Translations under genes and position numbers: made by a program
The notes under the pieces: model-generated
The model's input: only the letters and a program-made list of their open reading frames with translations
What the model was told of the DNA's origin: nothing
The model's database searches: none
Shown: positions 1 through 7,984 of the stretch, one piece after another
Position numbering within the stretch: the first letter of the stretch is position 1
Layout of the letters: every line of letters starts with the position of its first letter
DNA from: UBA4575 sp002386945
GTDB taxonomy: Bacteria > Pseudomonadota > Gammaproteobacteria > UBA4575
Length of the DNA stretch: 64,000 bases
Assembly (NCBI GenBank): GCA_943789445.1
Contig: CALSUC010000002.1
Span: forward strand, 434,001-498,000
Direction: 5' to 3'

Positions 1-432
1 AGTCCAGAGACTACTACTGGTGGTAATGCGCTGAAATTCTACTCCTCAGTGCGACTCGATATCCGTCGTATTGGTGCGATCAAGAAGGGTGATGAAATTC
101 TTGGTAACGAGACCCGGGTCAAGGTAGTGAAGAATAAAGTAGCCCCTCCATTTAAGATTGCTGAATTCGAGATTCTCTATGGTGAAGGTATTTCGCGCTT
201 GGGTGAGTTGATCGACTTGGGTGTCGAGAACGACTTAGTCAAAAAAGCTGGCTCTTGGTATAGCTATGGTGAAGATCGTATTGGCCAGGGTAAGGAAAAC
301 GCAAAGACATATCTGAAGGAACACCCAGAAATAGTGACTGAACTTGATAAGTTGTTGCGGGCTAAACTATTACCTGATGTTGGTAAGAAGGATAGAGACG
401 CAGCTGAAGACGTTGAAAGCGAAGAAGCCTGA
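1..432 (+). CDS. recA: RecA recombinase, C-terminal part (5' end outside window)
   Basis: The reading frame is open from base 1, so this is the last 143 residues of RecA; the start lies upstream of the window. RecA forms ATP-dependent filaments on single-stranded DNA for strand exchange and LexA autocleavage. The visible part begins at the conserved PETTTGGNALKFY loop, followed by SVRLDIRRIG, RVKVVKNKVAPPFK and AEFEILYGEGISRLGEL, all classical RecA sequence. It then has the C-terminal domain (KAGSWYSYGEDRIGQGKEN) and an acidic tail (EDVESEEA) that normally restrains DNA binding. The end overlaps the start region of recX, as in many Proteobacteria. Confidence 0.97.
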   Translation, partial: SPETTTGGNALKFYSSVRLDIRRIGAIKKGDEILGNETRVKVVKNKVAPPFKIAEFEILYGEGISRLGELIDLGVENDLVKKAGSWYSYGEDRIGQGKENAKTYLKEHPEIVTELDKLLRAKLLPDVGKKDRDAAEDVESEEA

Positions 433-862
433 ACGTGATGCTTATGCTTGCGCCCTTGATTTATTATCGAGGCGTGAGCATTCGCAGCTTGAACTGCGGG
501 CGAAACTAGAAAAACGTGAGTTTCCGCAGGGGCAAATAGAGCAAGCATTAGAACAGTTGATCGCTGGTCGTTATCAGAGTGATCAACGCTTCCTTGAGGA
601 TTTCGTCCGGTCACGCGTCCTGCGTGGTAAAGGGCCCTTACTCATCTGCCAGGAACTACGTCAGCGTGGTGTTGATCGATCAGCTTTTGAGCGGCATTGT
701 GAAGAGTGCAAAATTGACTGGTTTGATGTTGCAGAACAGACTTATCTTAAAAAATTCGGTGAGATCGCAATTGATTCTATGCGTGAGCGTGCAAAACGCA
801 TACGTTTTATGCAATCGAAAGGTTTTCCCGGTGATATAATCGGTCGGATCTGTCGCAATTAG
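377..862 (+). CDS. recX: Regulatory protein RecX
   Basis: RecX caps and inhibits RecA filaments and is usually co-transcribed with recA. The protein shows the family pattern of three-helix repeats: an AYACALDLLSRREHSQLEL segment near the N-terminus, then LEKREFP, a central QSDQRFLEDFVRSRVLRGKGP block and a C-terminal GFPGDIIGRI. With ATG 377 it has 161 residues, close to the usual 150-170, and overlaps the recA end by about 56 bases. An in-frame TTG at 344 would add 11 residues that do not resemble the family. No strong ribosome binding site decides the start, so translation is probably coupled to recA. Confidence 0.9.
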   Translation: MLVRRIETQLKTLKAKKPERDAYACALDLLSRREHSQLELRAKLEKREFPQGQIEQALEQLIAGRYQSDQRFLEDFVRSRVLRGKGPLLICQELRQRGVDRSAFERHCEECKIDWFDVAEQTYLKKFGEIAIDSMRERAKRIRFMQSKGFPGDIIGRICRN

Positions 863-902
863 CGATCAATAGACAAAAAAGACATACATTTAGGAAGCGG
901 GC

Positions 903-3500
903 ATGGAAGGTAGTGCACAAATACGTAGTGCGTTTTTAGATTATTTCGAGCGTGAGGGACATACAACTGTGCCGACCAGCTCGTTAGTGCCGGCGGCAGA
1001 TGCCACCTTGTTATTCACCAATGCGGGGATGGTTCAATTTAAAGATGTTTTCTTAGGTAATGAAAGTTTACCTTATGTGCGTGCCACCTCCAGTCAGCGC
1101 TGTGTACGTGCTGGTGGTAAGCATAACGATTTAGAGAATGTTGGTTATACCGCGCGTCATCACACTTTCTTCGAAATGCTGGGTAACTTCAGTTTTGGTG
1201 ATTACTTCAAGCGCGAAGCCATCCACTATGCGTGGGACTTCTTAACTAAAGTGGCCGGCTTACCAGTAGACCGTCTCTGGGTCACTGTGTTTGAGGAAGA
1301 TGACGAGGCTGCCCGTATCTGGCTAGATGATATTGGGGTGAATCCTGAACGTCTGCGTCGTATTGGCGCGAAAGATAATTTCTGGTCGATGGGTGATACC
1401 GGTCCCTGTGGTCCTTGTACCGAAATATTTTATGATCATGGCGAACATATTGCCGGTGGTCCACCCGGTAGCCCGGATGAGGATGGTGATCGTTATGTCG
1501 AGATCTGGAATCTTGTGTTCATGCAATACGAGCGTGACAGTGCGGGGCAGCTGACTCCTCTGGCACGGCCCTCAGTCGATACTGGTATGGGCCTAGAACG
1601 CCTGTGTGCGGTCTTACAGGGTGTGAACAGTAACTATGATACTGATTTGTTCCAAGGGCTGATTCAGCAAACGGCCGAACTGGCTAAGATCAAAGATTTA
1701 CAAAACCCTTCACTCAAGGTGATTGCTGATCACATTCGTTCGTGTAGCTTTTTGATTGCTGACGGGGTGATGCCATCAAACGAAGGGCGTGGTTATGTTT
1801 TACGCCGAATTATTCGTCGAGCAGCGCGTCATGGCCATCGTCTGGGCCTACAAGAGCCATTCTTTCATACACTAGTAAATCCATTGATTGAGAGTCTGCA
1901 CGGCACCTTCCCTGAGTTGATTGAGCAGGCAGAAGTGGTGCGGCGTGGGCTGCTGAATGAAGAGGTGCGCTTTGGTGAGACGCTGACTCAGGGTATGCGT
2001 ATTCTGCAGGATGAGTTTGATAATCTTAGCGGCGATACGATTGCTGGTGAGACTGTCTTTAAGCTTTATGACACCTTCGGTTTCCCAGTTGATCTGACGG
2101 CCGATGTTGCGCGCGAAAAAGGCTTAAATTTAGACCTTGAAGGTTTTCAGCGAGAAATGCAGCAGCAACGTGAACGTGCGCGTGAAGCGAGTCGTTTTGG
2201 TGAAGGTTATGATGTTGCATTAGATGTTAAATCCAGTACTGCTTTTACTGGTTATACAGCATTGGAAGATCAGTCTGAGGTGACTGAGATCTTTGTTGAA
2301 ACTGCTGCAGTTGAGCAGGTGACTAGTGGCCAAGAAGCGATTATTTTCTGTGACAGCACGGCATTCTATGCCGAGTCGGGTGGTCAGGTAGGTGATCAAG
2401 GACTGATGCTTGCCGAAGGTGTTCGATTTGAAGTCAGTGACACACAGAAGAAGGGTAATGGCTTTGCTCATTTTGGCAAAGTGCTTACCGGTGATATCAA
2501 GATTGGACAGAAATTGATTATGCAGGTCGATCAAGTTCGTAGAAATAAGATTGTCTTGAATCACTCGGCAACCCATCTGATGCATGCCGCTCTACGCCAG
2601 GTGCTGGGTCAACACGTACAGCAAAAAGGTTCTTTGGTTAATGCCGAGCGTCTACGCTTTGATTTTTCGCATGACGCACCGGTCACGCGAGATGAAATTC
2701 GACAGATTGAGCAACTCGTTAATGACGAGATCCGAAAAAATACTACGACAACTGCACAACTTATGGATAAAGAGCAGGCCTTAGCAGCCGGCGCCATGGC
2801 CCTGTTTGGTGAAAAGTACGGTGATGAAGTGCGGGTGCTCTCGATTGGTGATTTTTCAACCGAGCTGTGTGGCGGTACACACGTAGAACGTGCTGGTGAT
2901 ATCGGTGGTTTTATTATTATTGCGGAAAGCGGTACGGCATCTGGTGTGCGACGTATTGAAGCCTTAACTGGCTCAGAGGCAGTTCGATGGCTGCAAGATT
3001 ACCGTGATGATTTCGAGCGTACAGCGCAGATGCTAAACGCGCCAGTGGCTGATGCTGCAGCGAAGTCGTCGATACTAATAGAACGTAATAAAGAGTTAGA
3101 AAAAGAGTTATCAAAGATTAAGGCAAAGTTAGCTACGCAGGCAGGTGCTGATCTAGCCGGCAATGCGATCGAGATAGATGGCTTGAAAGTGCTAGTGCAT
3201 GAGCTTGAGGGTGCAGATGCCAAGGCCTTACGAGAGACTCTGGATAAGTTGAAAGATAAATTGGGTTCAGCGGTTATTGTATTAGCCAGTAGTAGTGGCA
3301 ATAAAGTGAACTTGGTTGCTGGTGTGACGAAAGATCAGACGAGTAAGATTAAAGCAGGTGAGTTGGTCAACATGGTCGCACAACAAGTCGGCGGTAAGGG
3401 TGGTGGTCGACCAGAGATGGCGCAGGCGGGTGGTGATAATCCAGCCGGTTTAGCGGAAGCATTAAAGAGCGTACCAATTTGGGTGCGTGAGCAACTATAA
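903..3500 (+). CDS. alaS: Alanyl-tRNA synthetase
   Basis: Class II aminoacyl-tRNA synthetase that charges tRNA-Ala and edits mischarged Ser/Gly. At 865 residues it is full length. The N-terminal catalytic core carries TNAGMVQFKDVFLG and RHHTFFEMLGNFSFGDYFK. The middle has the tRNA-recognition helices, and the editing domain has the zinc-type motifs HSATHLMHAALR and CGGTHVERAGDIGGF. The C-terminal DHHA1-type domain ends with GGKGGGRPEMAQAGG. ATG 903 follows AGGAAG at a good distance. It sits 40 bases after recX and 9 bases before lysC, so alaS and lysC are likely co-transcribed. Confidence 0.98.
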   Translation: MEGSAQIRSAFLDYFEREGHTTVPTSSLVPAADATLLFTNAGMVQFKDVFLGNESLPYVRATSSQRCVRAGGKHNDLENVGYTARHHTFFEMLGNFSFGDYFKREAIHYAWDFLTKVAGLPVDRLWVTVFEEDDEAARIWLDDIGVNPERLRRIGAKDNFWSMGDTGPCGPCTEIFYDHGEHIAGGPPGSPDEDGDRYVEIWNLVFMQYERDSAGQLTPLARPSVDTGMGLERLCAVLQGVNSNYDTDLFQGLIQQTAELAKIKDLQNPSLKVIADHIRSCSFLIADGVMPSNEGRGYVLRRIIRRAARHGHRLGLQEPFFHTLVNPLIESLHGTFPELIEQAEVVRRGLLNEEVRFGETLTQGMRILQDEFDNLSGDTIAGETVFKLYDTFGFPVDLTADVAREKGLNLDLEGFQREMQQQRERAREASRFGEGYDVALDVKSSTAFTGYTALEDQSEVTEIFVETAAVEQVTSGQEAIIFCDSTAFYAESGGQVGDQGLMLAEGVRFEVSDTQKKGNGFAHFGKVLTGDIKIGQKLIMQVDQVRRNKIVLNHSATHLMHAALRQVLGQHVQQKGSLVNAERLRFDFSHDAPVTRDEIRQIEQLVNDEIRKNTTTTAQLMDKEQALAAGAMALFGEKYGDEVRVLSIGDFSTELCGGTHVERAGDIGGFIIIAESGTASGVRRIEALTGSEAVRWLQDYRDDFERTAQMLNAPVADAAAKSSILIERNKELEKELSKIKAKLATQAGADLAGNAIEIDGLKVLVHELEGADAKALRETLDKLKDKLGSAVIVLASSSGNKVNLVAGVTKDQTSKIKAGELVNMVAQQVGGKGGGRPEMAQAGGDNPAGLAEALKSVPIWVREQL

Positions 3501-3509
3501 GGCAATAGC

Positions 3510-4748
3510 GTGGCTGTAATCGTACAAAAATATGGGGGCACCTCGGTCGGTAGTGTCGAGCGTATCGAGCATGTTGCGGAGAAGATCATCTCTTACCGTA
3601 AGCAGGGGCATCAGGTCATTGTTGTGGTATCAGCGATGAGTGGTGAAACTGATCGCTTACTCGGTCTGGCGAGAGCTGTGCAGGGGGACTATCCAACAGG
3701 CCCAGAGCTTGATGTATTACTCTCTACTGGTGAACAAGTCACCATTGCCTTACTGGCCATGGCGCTTAATCAGCATGGCTGCAAGGCGATATCGCGTACG
3801 GGTCCTCAGCTTGGTATTAAAACAGACAGCGCCTTTAATAAGGCGCGTATCACAGATATGGATGCGACTGGTATTAAAGCCTTGTTAGCGCAAGATCAAG
3901 TGATTGTCGTCGCTGGATTCCAAGGTTTGGATGATGAAGGCAATATCACCACGCTGGGTCGTGGTGGTTCTGACACAACGGCTGTTGCGATTGCAGCGGC
4001 TATTGCTGCAGATGAATGTCAGATCTTCACAGATGTTGATGGTGTTTACACCACTGATCCACGAGTCGAACCGAATGCACGACGTCTTGAAAAGATCACC
4101 TTTGAAGAGATGTTAGAGATGGCAAGCCTTGGCTCGAAAGTGCTACAAATTCGAGCAGTGGAGTTTGCAGGAAAATATAAAGTGCCCTTACGTGTGCTCT
4201 CGAGCTTTAAAGAAGGTGAAGGCACATTGATTACAACCGAGGAAAATCAGATGGAAGAGGCCAAGATTGCTGGTATCGCATTTAATCGTGATGAGGCCAA
4301 ATTGAGTGTGAAAGGTGTGCCGGATCAACCTGGTATTGCGGCAAAGATTTTGGGTCCGATATCAAGTGCCAATATTGAAGTCGATATGATCGTGCAGAAC
4401 GTCGCTTGGGACAATACTGCGAATTTCACATTTACGGTTCACCGCAATGATTACAACCGAGCCTTAGAGGTTTTGCAAAATACAGCGAAACAATTGGGAG
4501 CCTCAGATGTAAATGGCGATACAAGCATTGTAAAAGTGTCACTTATTGGTGTGGGCATGCGATCACACGCAGGTATTGCGAGTGAAATGTTTGACTGTTT
4601 AGCGCAGGAGAGTATTAATATCAGAATGATCTCAACCTCAGAGATAAAAATATCTGTTGTTGTTGATGAGAAGTATCTTGAGCTGGCGGTCAGGTGTTTG
4701 CATGAAAAATTTGACTTAGCCGATAGTATAAAAGAAGAATCATATTAG
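3510..4748 (+). CDS. lysC: Aspartate kinase (monofunctional)
   Basis: Phosphorylates L-aspartate, the first step of the aspartate pathway to lysine, threonine, methionine and diaminopimelate. The 412-residue protein opens with VQKYGGTSVGSVERI (amino acid kinase signature) and has the substrate-binding GRGGSDTTAVA and the FTDVDGVYTTDPR block. Two ACT domains fill the C-terminal third (from about residue 265), where feedback inhibitors bind. The start is GTG 3510. The alaS-lysC-csrA order matches Pseudomonas and related genera rather than the enterobacteria, which lack lysC here. metX further along the window uses a product of this pathway. Confidence 0.96.
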   Translation: MAVIVQKYGGTSVGSVERIEHVAEKIISYRKQGHQVIVVVSAMSGETDRLLGLARAVQGDYPTGPELDVLLSTGEQVTIALLAMALNQHGCKAISRTGPQLGIKTDSAFNKARITDMDATGIKALLAQDQVIVVAGFQGLDDEGNITTLGRGGSDTTAVAIAAAIAADECQIFTDVDGVYTTDPRVEPNARRLEKITFEEMLEMASLGSKVLQIRAVEFAGKYKVPLRVLSSFKEGEGTLITTEENQMEEAKIAGIAFNRDEAKLSVKGVPDQPGIAAKILGPISSANIEVDMIVQNVAWDNTANFTFTVHRNDYNRALEVLQNTAKQLGASDVNGDTSIVKVSLIGVGMRSHAGIASEMFDCLAQESINIRMISTSEIKISVVVDEKYLELAVRCLHEKFDLADSIKEESY

Positions 4749-4810
4749 TGTTTTATGATATACTTTGGCTTGATGCGATAATTGGTTTTAGGCCTATCGT
4801 CATCTATGGC

Positions 4811-4855
4811 TGGAGGATAATAAATTCATAAGGAATATAATGGGGGTTGGTAGGG
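4811..4855 (+). promoter_or_regulatory. csrA leader with clustered GGA motifs
   Basis: The untranslated leader just before csrA holds GGA triplets at 4812, 4815 and 4832, plus a GGG run and an AGGGATG at the start itself. GGA is the core of CsrA binding sites, and csrA autoregulation through its own leader is known in E. coli. A TATACT hexamer at 4759-4764 could be a -10 element, but no convincing -35 is visible. Autoregulation is inference from motif density only. Confidence 0.3.
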
Positions 4856-5035
4856 ATGTTGATTTTAACCCGCAGAGTCGGGGAAACTCTGATGATTGGG
4901 AACAATGTTACGGTTACTGTGCTGGGCACTAAGGGGAGTCAAGTTCGGCTCGGTGTGAATGCACCACGTGATGTTAGCGTGCATCGAGAAGAGATCTATG
5001 AGCGCATTCAAAAGGAAAAAGAAGTAGGGGAATAG
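4856..5035 (+). CDS. csrA: Carbon storage regulator CsrA
   Basis: Small RNA-binding dimer that blocks or stabilises target mRNAs at GGA motifs and controls central carbon metabolism, motility and biofilm. The 59-residue protein is the typical size and starts MLILTRRVGETLMIG, followed by VRLGVNAPRDVSVHREEIYERIQ, all canonical. ATG 4856 is chosen because every CsrA begins MLILTRR; a TTG nine bases upstream would add MVG and is unlikely. It lies directly before the tRNA-Ser gene, as in E. coli (csrA-serV-argVYZQ). Confidence 0.96.
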   Translation: MLILTRRVGETLMIGNNVTVTVLGTKGSQVRLGVNAPRDVSVHREEIYERIQKEKEVGE

Positions 5036-5182
5036 AGTAGATAAAAGCGGGTAGCTTTTGCTCTACCTACAACGAGCCTAGTATTTTTTATACGCTAGAC
5101 TTGATTATGTGTCGGTTTCAGCAGAAAATCCGCCTCTGCTTATATTTATTTCGTAGTTCTATCGCAAATATCTACTGCACAC

Positions 5183-5275
5183 GGAGAAGTGGCCGAGCGG
5201 CTGAAGGCGCTCCCCTGCTAAGGGAGTATAGGGTTTATAGCTCTATCGAGGGTTCGAATCCCTCCTTCTCCGCCA
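5183..5275 (+). tRNA. tRNA-Ser (GCT anticodon)
   Basis: The acceptor stem GGAGAAG (5183-5189) pairs with CTTCTCC (5265-5271), followed by discriminator G and an encoded CCA. The anticodon stem CTCCC/GGGAG encloses loop CTGCTAA, giving anticodon GCT, which reads AGC/AGU serine codons. The long variable arm (TATAGGGTTTATAGCTCTAT region) and the GGTTCGAATCC T-loop are typical of class II tRNA-Ser. The total of 93 bases including CCA is normal. Confidence 0.96.
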
Positions 5276-5537
5276 TTATTAAGGGAATAATCTAGATTCC
5301 TCTTATGATGGTGGTGCAATTAGTCATTACACCTGTAGTGCTATCGTCTCGTCAGAGGCAAATCCTCCATTTCATCATCGCAAATCCATTTTCAGGCTAT
5401 ATAGACCTAATCTTGCAAGATTAATGTCTCGCTAAGAGCTAGTCTCGTTATATGGCTGTCTATGTTTATCCTAAAGAATGAGTCTGATATCGTTCTGTTG
5501 AGATTAATTTCTGCTTAGACCTAAAGGATTTTATGCG

Positions 5538-6008
5538 ATGACTACCCCAAAAATTGGTAATAAGGCCCCAGACTTCACCTTGGCAGCTACTGGCGAGCAA
5601 AAAATTAAGCTCTCTAGTCTACGTGGTGCCCCTGTCGTGCTTTATTTCTATCCAAAGGATGCTACCCCTGGTTGCACGCAAGAAGGGCTAGACTTCACGG
5701 CCTCAATCGCTGAGTTTGAGCGACTTAAGGTAACTATTCTTGGTCTTTCCCGTGATTCAGTCGCCTCACATGAGAAATTTAAGCTCAAGCAAGGTTTCGC
5801 CTTTGACTTACTCTCAGATAGTGAGGAAAAAGCATGTCGTCTCTATGATGTGATTAAAGAAAAGAATATGTATGGCAAGAAGGTTATGGGTATTGAGCGC
5901 AGTACTTTCTTGATAGATGCCAGTGGTACTTTAGTCTGTGAATGGCGCAAGGTAAAAGTGAAAGATCATGTGCAAGAAGTGCTAGAGGCAGTCAAGCAGT
6001 TAGCTTAG
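5538..6008 (+). CDS. bcp: Thiol peroxidase / peroxiredoxin, Bcp (PrxQ) family
   Basis: Reduces hydrogen peroxide and organic hydroperoxides in the cytoplasm using thioredoxin-type donors. The 156-residue protein has the AhpC/TSA fold with KAPDFTL, the peroxidatic cysteine C46 in PKDATPGCTQEG, and ERSTFLIDASG near the end. E. coli Bcp has its resolving cysteine five residues after the peroxidatic one (PGCTVQAC); here that position is leucine (PGCTQEGL). It may therefore work as a 1-Cys enzyme or use another cysteine such as the one in EKACRLYD. It stands alone between tRNA genes. Confidence 0.93.
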   Translation: MTTPKIGNKAPDFTLAATGEQKIKLSSLRGAPVVLYFYPKDATPGCTQEGLDFTASIAEFERLKVTILGLSRDSVASHEKFKLKQGFAFDLLSDSEEKACRLYDVIKEKNMYGKKVMGIERSTFLIDASGTLVCEWRKVKVKDHVQEVLEAVKQLA

Positions 6009-6088
6009 TTCTGAAAAGTACCTAAATTTAAAATTAAATTTGATCGCAGGGTATGAATTCCGCATAATGCGCGCCTACTTGAAATAAC

Positions 6089-6165
6089 GCGCCCGTAGCT
6101 CAGCTGGATAGAGTACTTGGCTACGAACTAAGGGGTCGGGAGTTCGAATCTCTCCGGGCGCACCA
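6089..6165 (+). tRNA. tRNA-Arg (ACG anticodon)
   Basis: Acceptor stem GCGCCCG (6089-6095) pairs with CGGGCGC (6155-6161), then A and encoded CCA. The anticodon arm CTTGG/CTAAG contains one G-T wobble and encloses CTACGAA, giving anticodon ACG (inosine-modified, reads CGU/CGC/CGA). D-loop AGCTGGATAG and T-loop TTCGAAT are regular. It is the first of two closely related Arg tRNAs, matching the arg tRNA group downstream of csrA-serV in E. coli. Confidence 0.96.
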
Positions 6166-6307
6166 TTTCTATCAATTTTCAGATCTAGTCCATTCATACG
6201 TTCCTAAGTCCGTCTAAATCTTCTACTATATCCTCGAGTCTTAATTGTATGGCTGAAGAGTCTAAGTCTGTACGATAGTGACATGATTAATAGGTTACTC
6301 AGATATT

Positions 6308-6384
6308 GCGCCTGTAGCTCAGCTGGATAGAGTACCTGGCTTCGAACCAGGTGGTCGGGGGTTCGAATCCCTCCGGGCGCACCA
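6308..6384 (+). tRNA. tRNA-Arg (TCG anticodon)
   Basis: Acceptor stem GCGCCTG (6308-6314) pairs with CGGGCGC (6374-6380) with one G-U, followed by A and CCA. Anticodon stem CCTGG/CCAGG encloses CTTCGAA, giving anticodon TCG, which reads CGA/CGG arginine codons. It is near-identical in its D-arm and acceptor to the ACG tRNA 219 bases upstream, suggesting duplication followed by anticodon change. Confidence 0.95.
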
Positions 6385-6553
6385 TATAAACTGTTGATTT
6401 AGTTAGAGAGATCCCCTTTATTTCTTTCCCGTTTTTCCAAATATTAGAAAGTCCACCTAACTTTCCGTCTAATGTCGTTTAATTTTTCCAAGATTTAGAA
6501 CACGACTTACAATATATTAAGATGGCCTAATGCATTAACTAACGGAGTTAGCC

Positions 6554-6952
6554 ATGTCTGATACAGATATTCAGCCCTTAGAAGAACAACAACTCAATGT
6601 ATTTGGTGAGAAATTATTAGAATGTAGTTGTCAGCCAATGACGGGATTCTATCGTGATGGATTGTGTCGTACGCACGCTCAAGATTTTGGTTCACACACG
6701 GTATGTGCTCAAGTAACGACAGCATTTCTGGAATATTCTTTGGCACAGGGTAATGACCTGATTACGCCTAGGCCAGAGCATGGCTTTGACGGCTTAAAGC
6801 CAGGTGATCGTTGGTGTCTCTGTGCAGCGCGTTGGAAAGAGGCTTATATGGAAGGTAAGGCACCGCTGGTAGTGCTTGAGGCAACACACAATGCCGCTTT
6901 AAATATCGTGCCTTTGGACTATTTGAAAAAACATGCACTCGACTTGGTTTAG
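6554..6952 (+). CDS. DUF2237 family protein
   Basis: A 132-residue cytoplasmic protein of the DUF2237 family, whose function is unknown. Conserved family segments are visible in order: LNVFGEKLLECSCQPMTGFY, RDGLCRTHAQDFGSHTVCAQ, GNDLITPRPEHGFDGLKPGD, RWCLCAARWKEAY and VVLEATHNAAL. Several cysteines (ECSC, GLC, VCAQ, CLCAAR) are conserved-looking and could bind metal, but this is a guess. ATG 6554 follows CGGAG at a suitable distance. It is five bases upstream of the spermidine-synthase-like gene, so the two are probably co-transcribed. Confidence 0.85.
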   Translation: MSDTDIQPLEEQQLNVFGEKLLECSCQPMTGFYRDGLCRTHAQDFGSHTVCAQVTTAFLEYSLAQGNDLITPRPEHGFDGLKPGDRWCLCAARWKEAYMEGKAPLVVLEATHNAALNIVPLDYLKKHALDLV

Positions 6953-6957
6953 TTTCA

Positions 6958-7716
6958 ATGGCTTTAGTCTGGCATAAGGTAACCGCTGAGGCAGAGTATA
7001 AAGTCTGTCTAGCGGGTAACTCTATTCGGCTCTATCGTAATGCCGTCTTACATAGCCAGTGGAATCCTAAAGATCCATTCAAAGGCCAGCTCTGGGAGCT
7101 GTTCCTACTCAGTAGCTTTGATCCGCAACGTGTCCCTAAAAAAGTACTACTGCTAGGCCTAGGTGGTGGCGCCGTAGTGAAACTGCTTCAACGTTTTTTC
7201 CCAACGATAGAGATTGATGCGATTGAACTGGATAGGAATCATATCAGCGTAGCCAAACGGTTTTTTAGCGTCGATAAGGGGCATTGCAATGTGATACATG
7301 CTGAAGCCGATGAATGGCTGAGACAGAACCGCTCCGGGCGTTACGATTTAATTATTGATGATGTTTTTCATGAAAAAAATGGTGAGCCTTTCCGTGCCAT
7401 TAGCTACCAGCAGGCCCATTTGCGTAGACTATTAGGCAGACTGACGAAGGAAGGTGTTTTGGTTGTGAATTTTGCCGATGCAAAAGAATGGAAAGATGCA
7501 CGGGCTGCATTCCGGGAGCTAGCAATGGCGGCTGACTTTAATATTGGGCTGGCAGTGCAAGGTCAATATCAAAATCGTATAGCGCATATTTCACGGCGGG
7601 ATTTGGAGGCTAATCAGTTACGGCAGCAACTGCAGGCCTGTCGCTTGACGAAATTCTTGAAATATTGGCGCGATGAAACCTTTCAGTATCGCTTAGTGCA
7701 TCGGAGTAAGTCTTAA
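6958..7716 (+). CDS. Spermidine synthase-like (SpeE fold) protein
   Basis: The 252-residue protein has the Rossmann methyltransferase-like fold of polyamine aminopropyltransferases: VPKKVLLLGLGGGAVVKLL forms the nucleotide loop, IEIDAIELDRNHISVAKRFF carries the acidic residue after strand 2, and RYDLIIDDVFHEKNGEP gives the conserved aspartates. It lacks the full N-terminal beta-domain, so true aminopropyl transfer is uncertain; methyltransferase activity is also possible. It lies between a DUF2237 gene (5-base gap) and a small orphan that overlaps it by one base (TAATG), implying translational coupling. Confidence 0.7.
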   Translation: MALVWHKVTAEAEYKVCLAGNSIRLYRNAVLHSQWNPKDPFKGQLWELFLLSSFDPQRVPKKVLLLGLGGGAVVKLLQRFFPTIEIDAIELDRNHISVAKRFFSVDKGHCNVIHAEADEWLRQNRSGRYDLIIDDVFHEKNGEPFRAISYQQAHLRRLLGRLTKEGVLVVNFADAKEWKDARAAFRELAMAADFNIGLAVQGQYQNRIAHISRRDLEANQLRQQLQACRLTKFLKYWRDETFQYRLVHRSKS

Positions 7717-7955
7717 TGCGTGGTTATGTTCCGCCAGACCCTGCCGGTGGTGTCTCACAGGAACACTTTGCTGTGGTCTATGTGCCGCGTAGTAAGCGCC
7801 ATCGATTTGCCGCTAACTGCGTAACACTCTGTGCCACTAAAGAGGAGGCCTTGGCGGTGCAGGAGCCTGAGACTAAACGCCATGCTGCAGTTGTTCTAGG
7901 ACCATCGAAGTCATCTGAAGGACAGTTTATCTACTATCTAGTGCAATGGCTCTAG
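7716..7955 (+). CDS. Hypothetical protein, 79 residues
   Basis: I do not recognise this protein. Its start overlaps the stop of the preceding spermidine-synthase-like gene by one base (TAATG), which supports it as real and translationally coupled. The sequence contains a basic stretch (VPRSKRHRFAAN), a cysteine pair (NCVTLC) and a hydrophobic C-terminal strand (GQFIYYLVQWL). No signal peptide or membrane helix is evident. The operon context (DUF2237, SpeE-like) suggests a shared but unknown pathway. Confidence 0.6.
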   Translation: MRGYVPPDPAGGVSQEHFAVVYVPRSKRHRFAANCVTLCATKEEALAVQEPETKRHAAVVLGPSKSSEGQFIYYLVQWL

Positions 7956-7984
7956 CGCTTCAGCCGAGAGCCTAATACAAGCAG

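Noticed and set aside
5036..5075. Hairpin after csrA (GTAGA..AAAAGC / GCTTTTGCTCTAC) as a terminator
   Set aside because: The stem has a bulge and is followed by CTACAACG, not a T-run; too weak to call.
5101..5295. Open frame running through the tRNA-Ser gene
   Set aside because: It overlaps a complete tRNA with canonical stems; no ribosome site and no protein-like features.
6089..6384. Near-identical direct repeat considered as an integration (att) duplication
   Set aside because: Both copies are complete tRNA-Arg genes with different anticodons (ACG, TCG); no integrase or mobile genes lie between or beside them.
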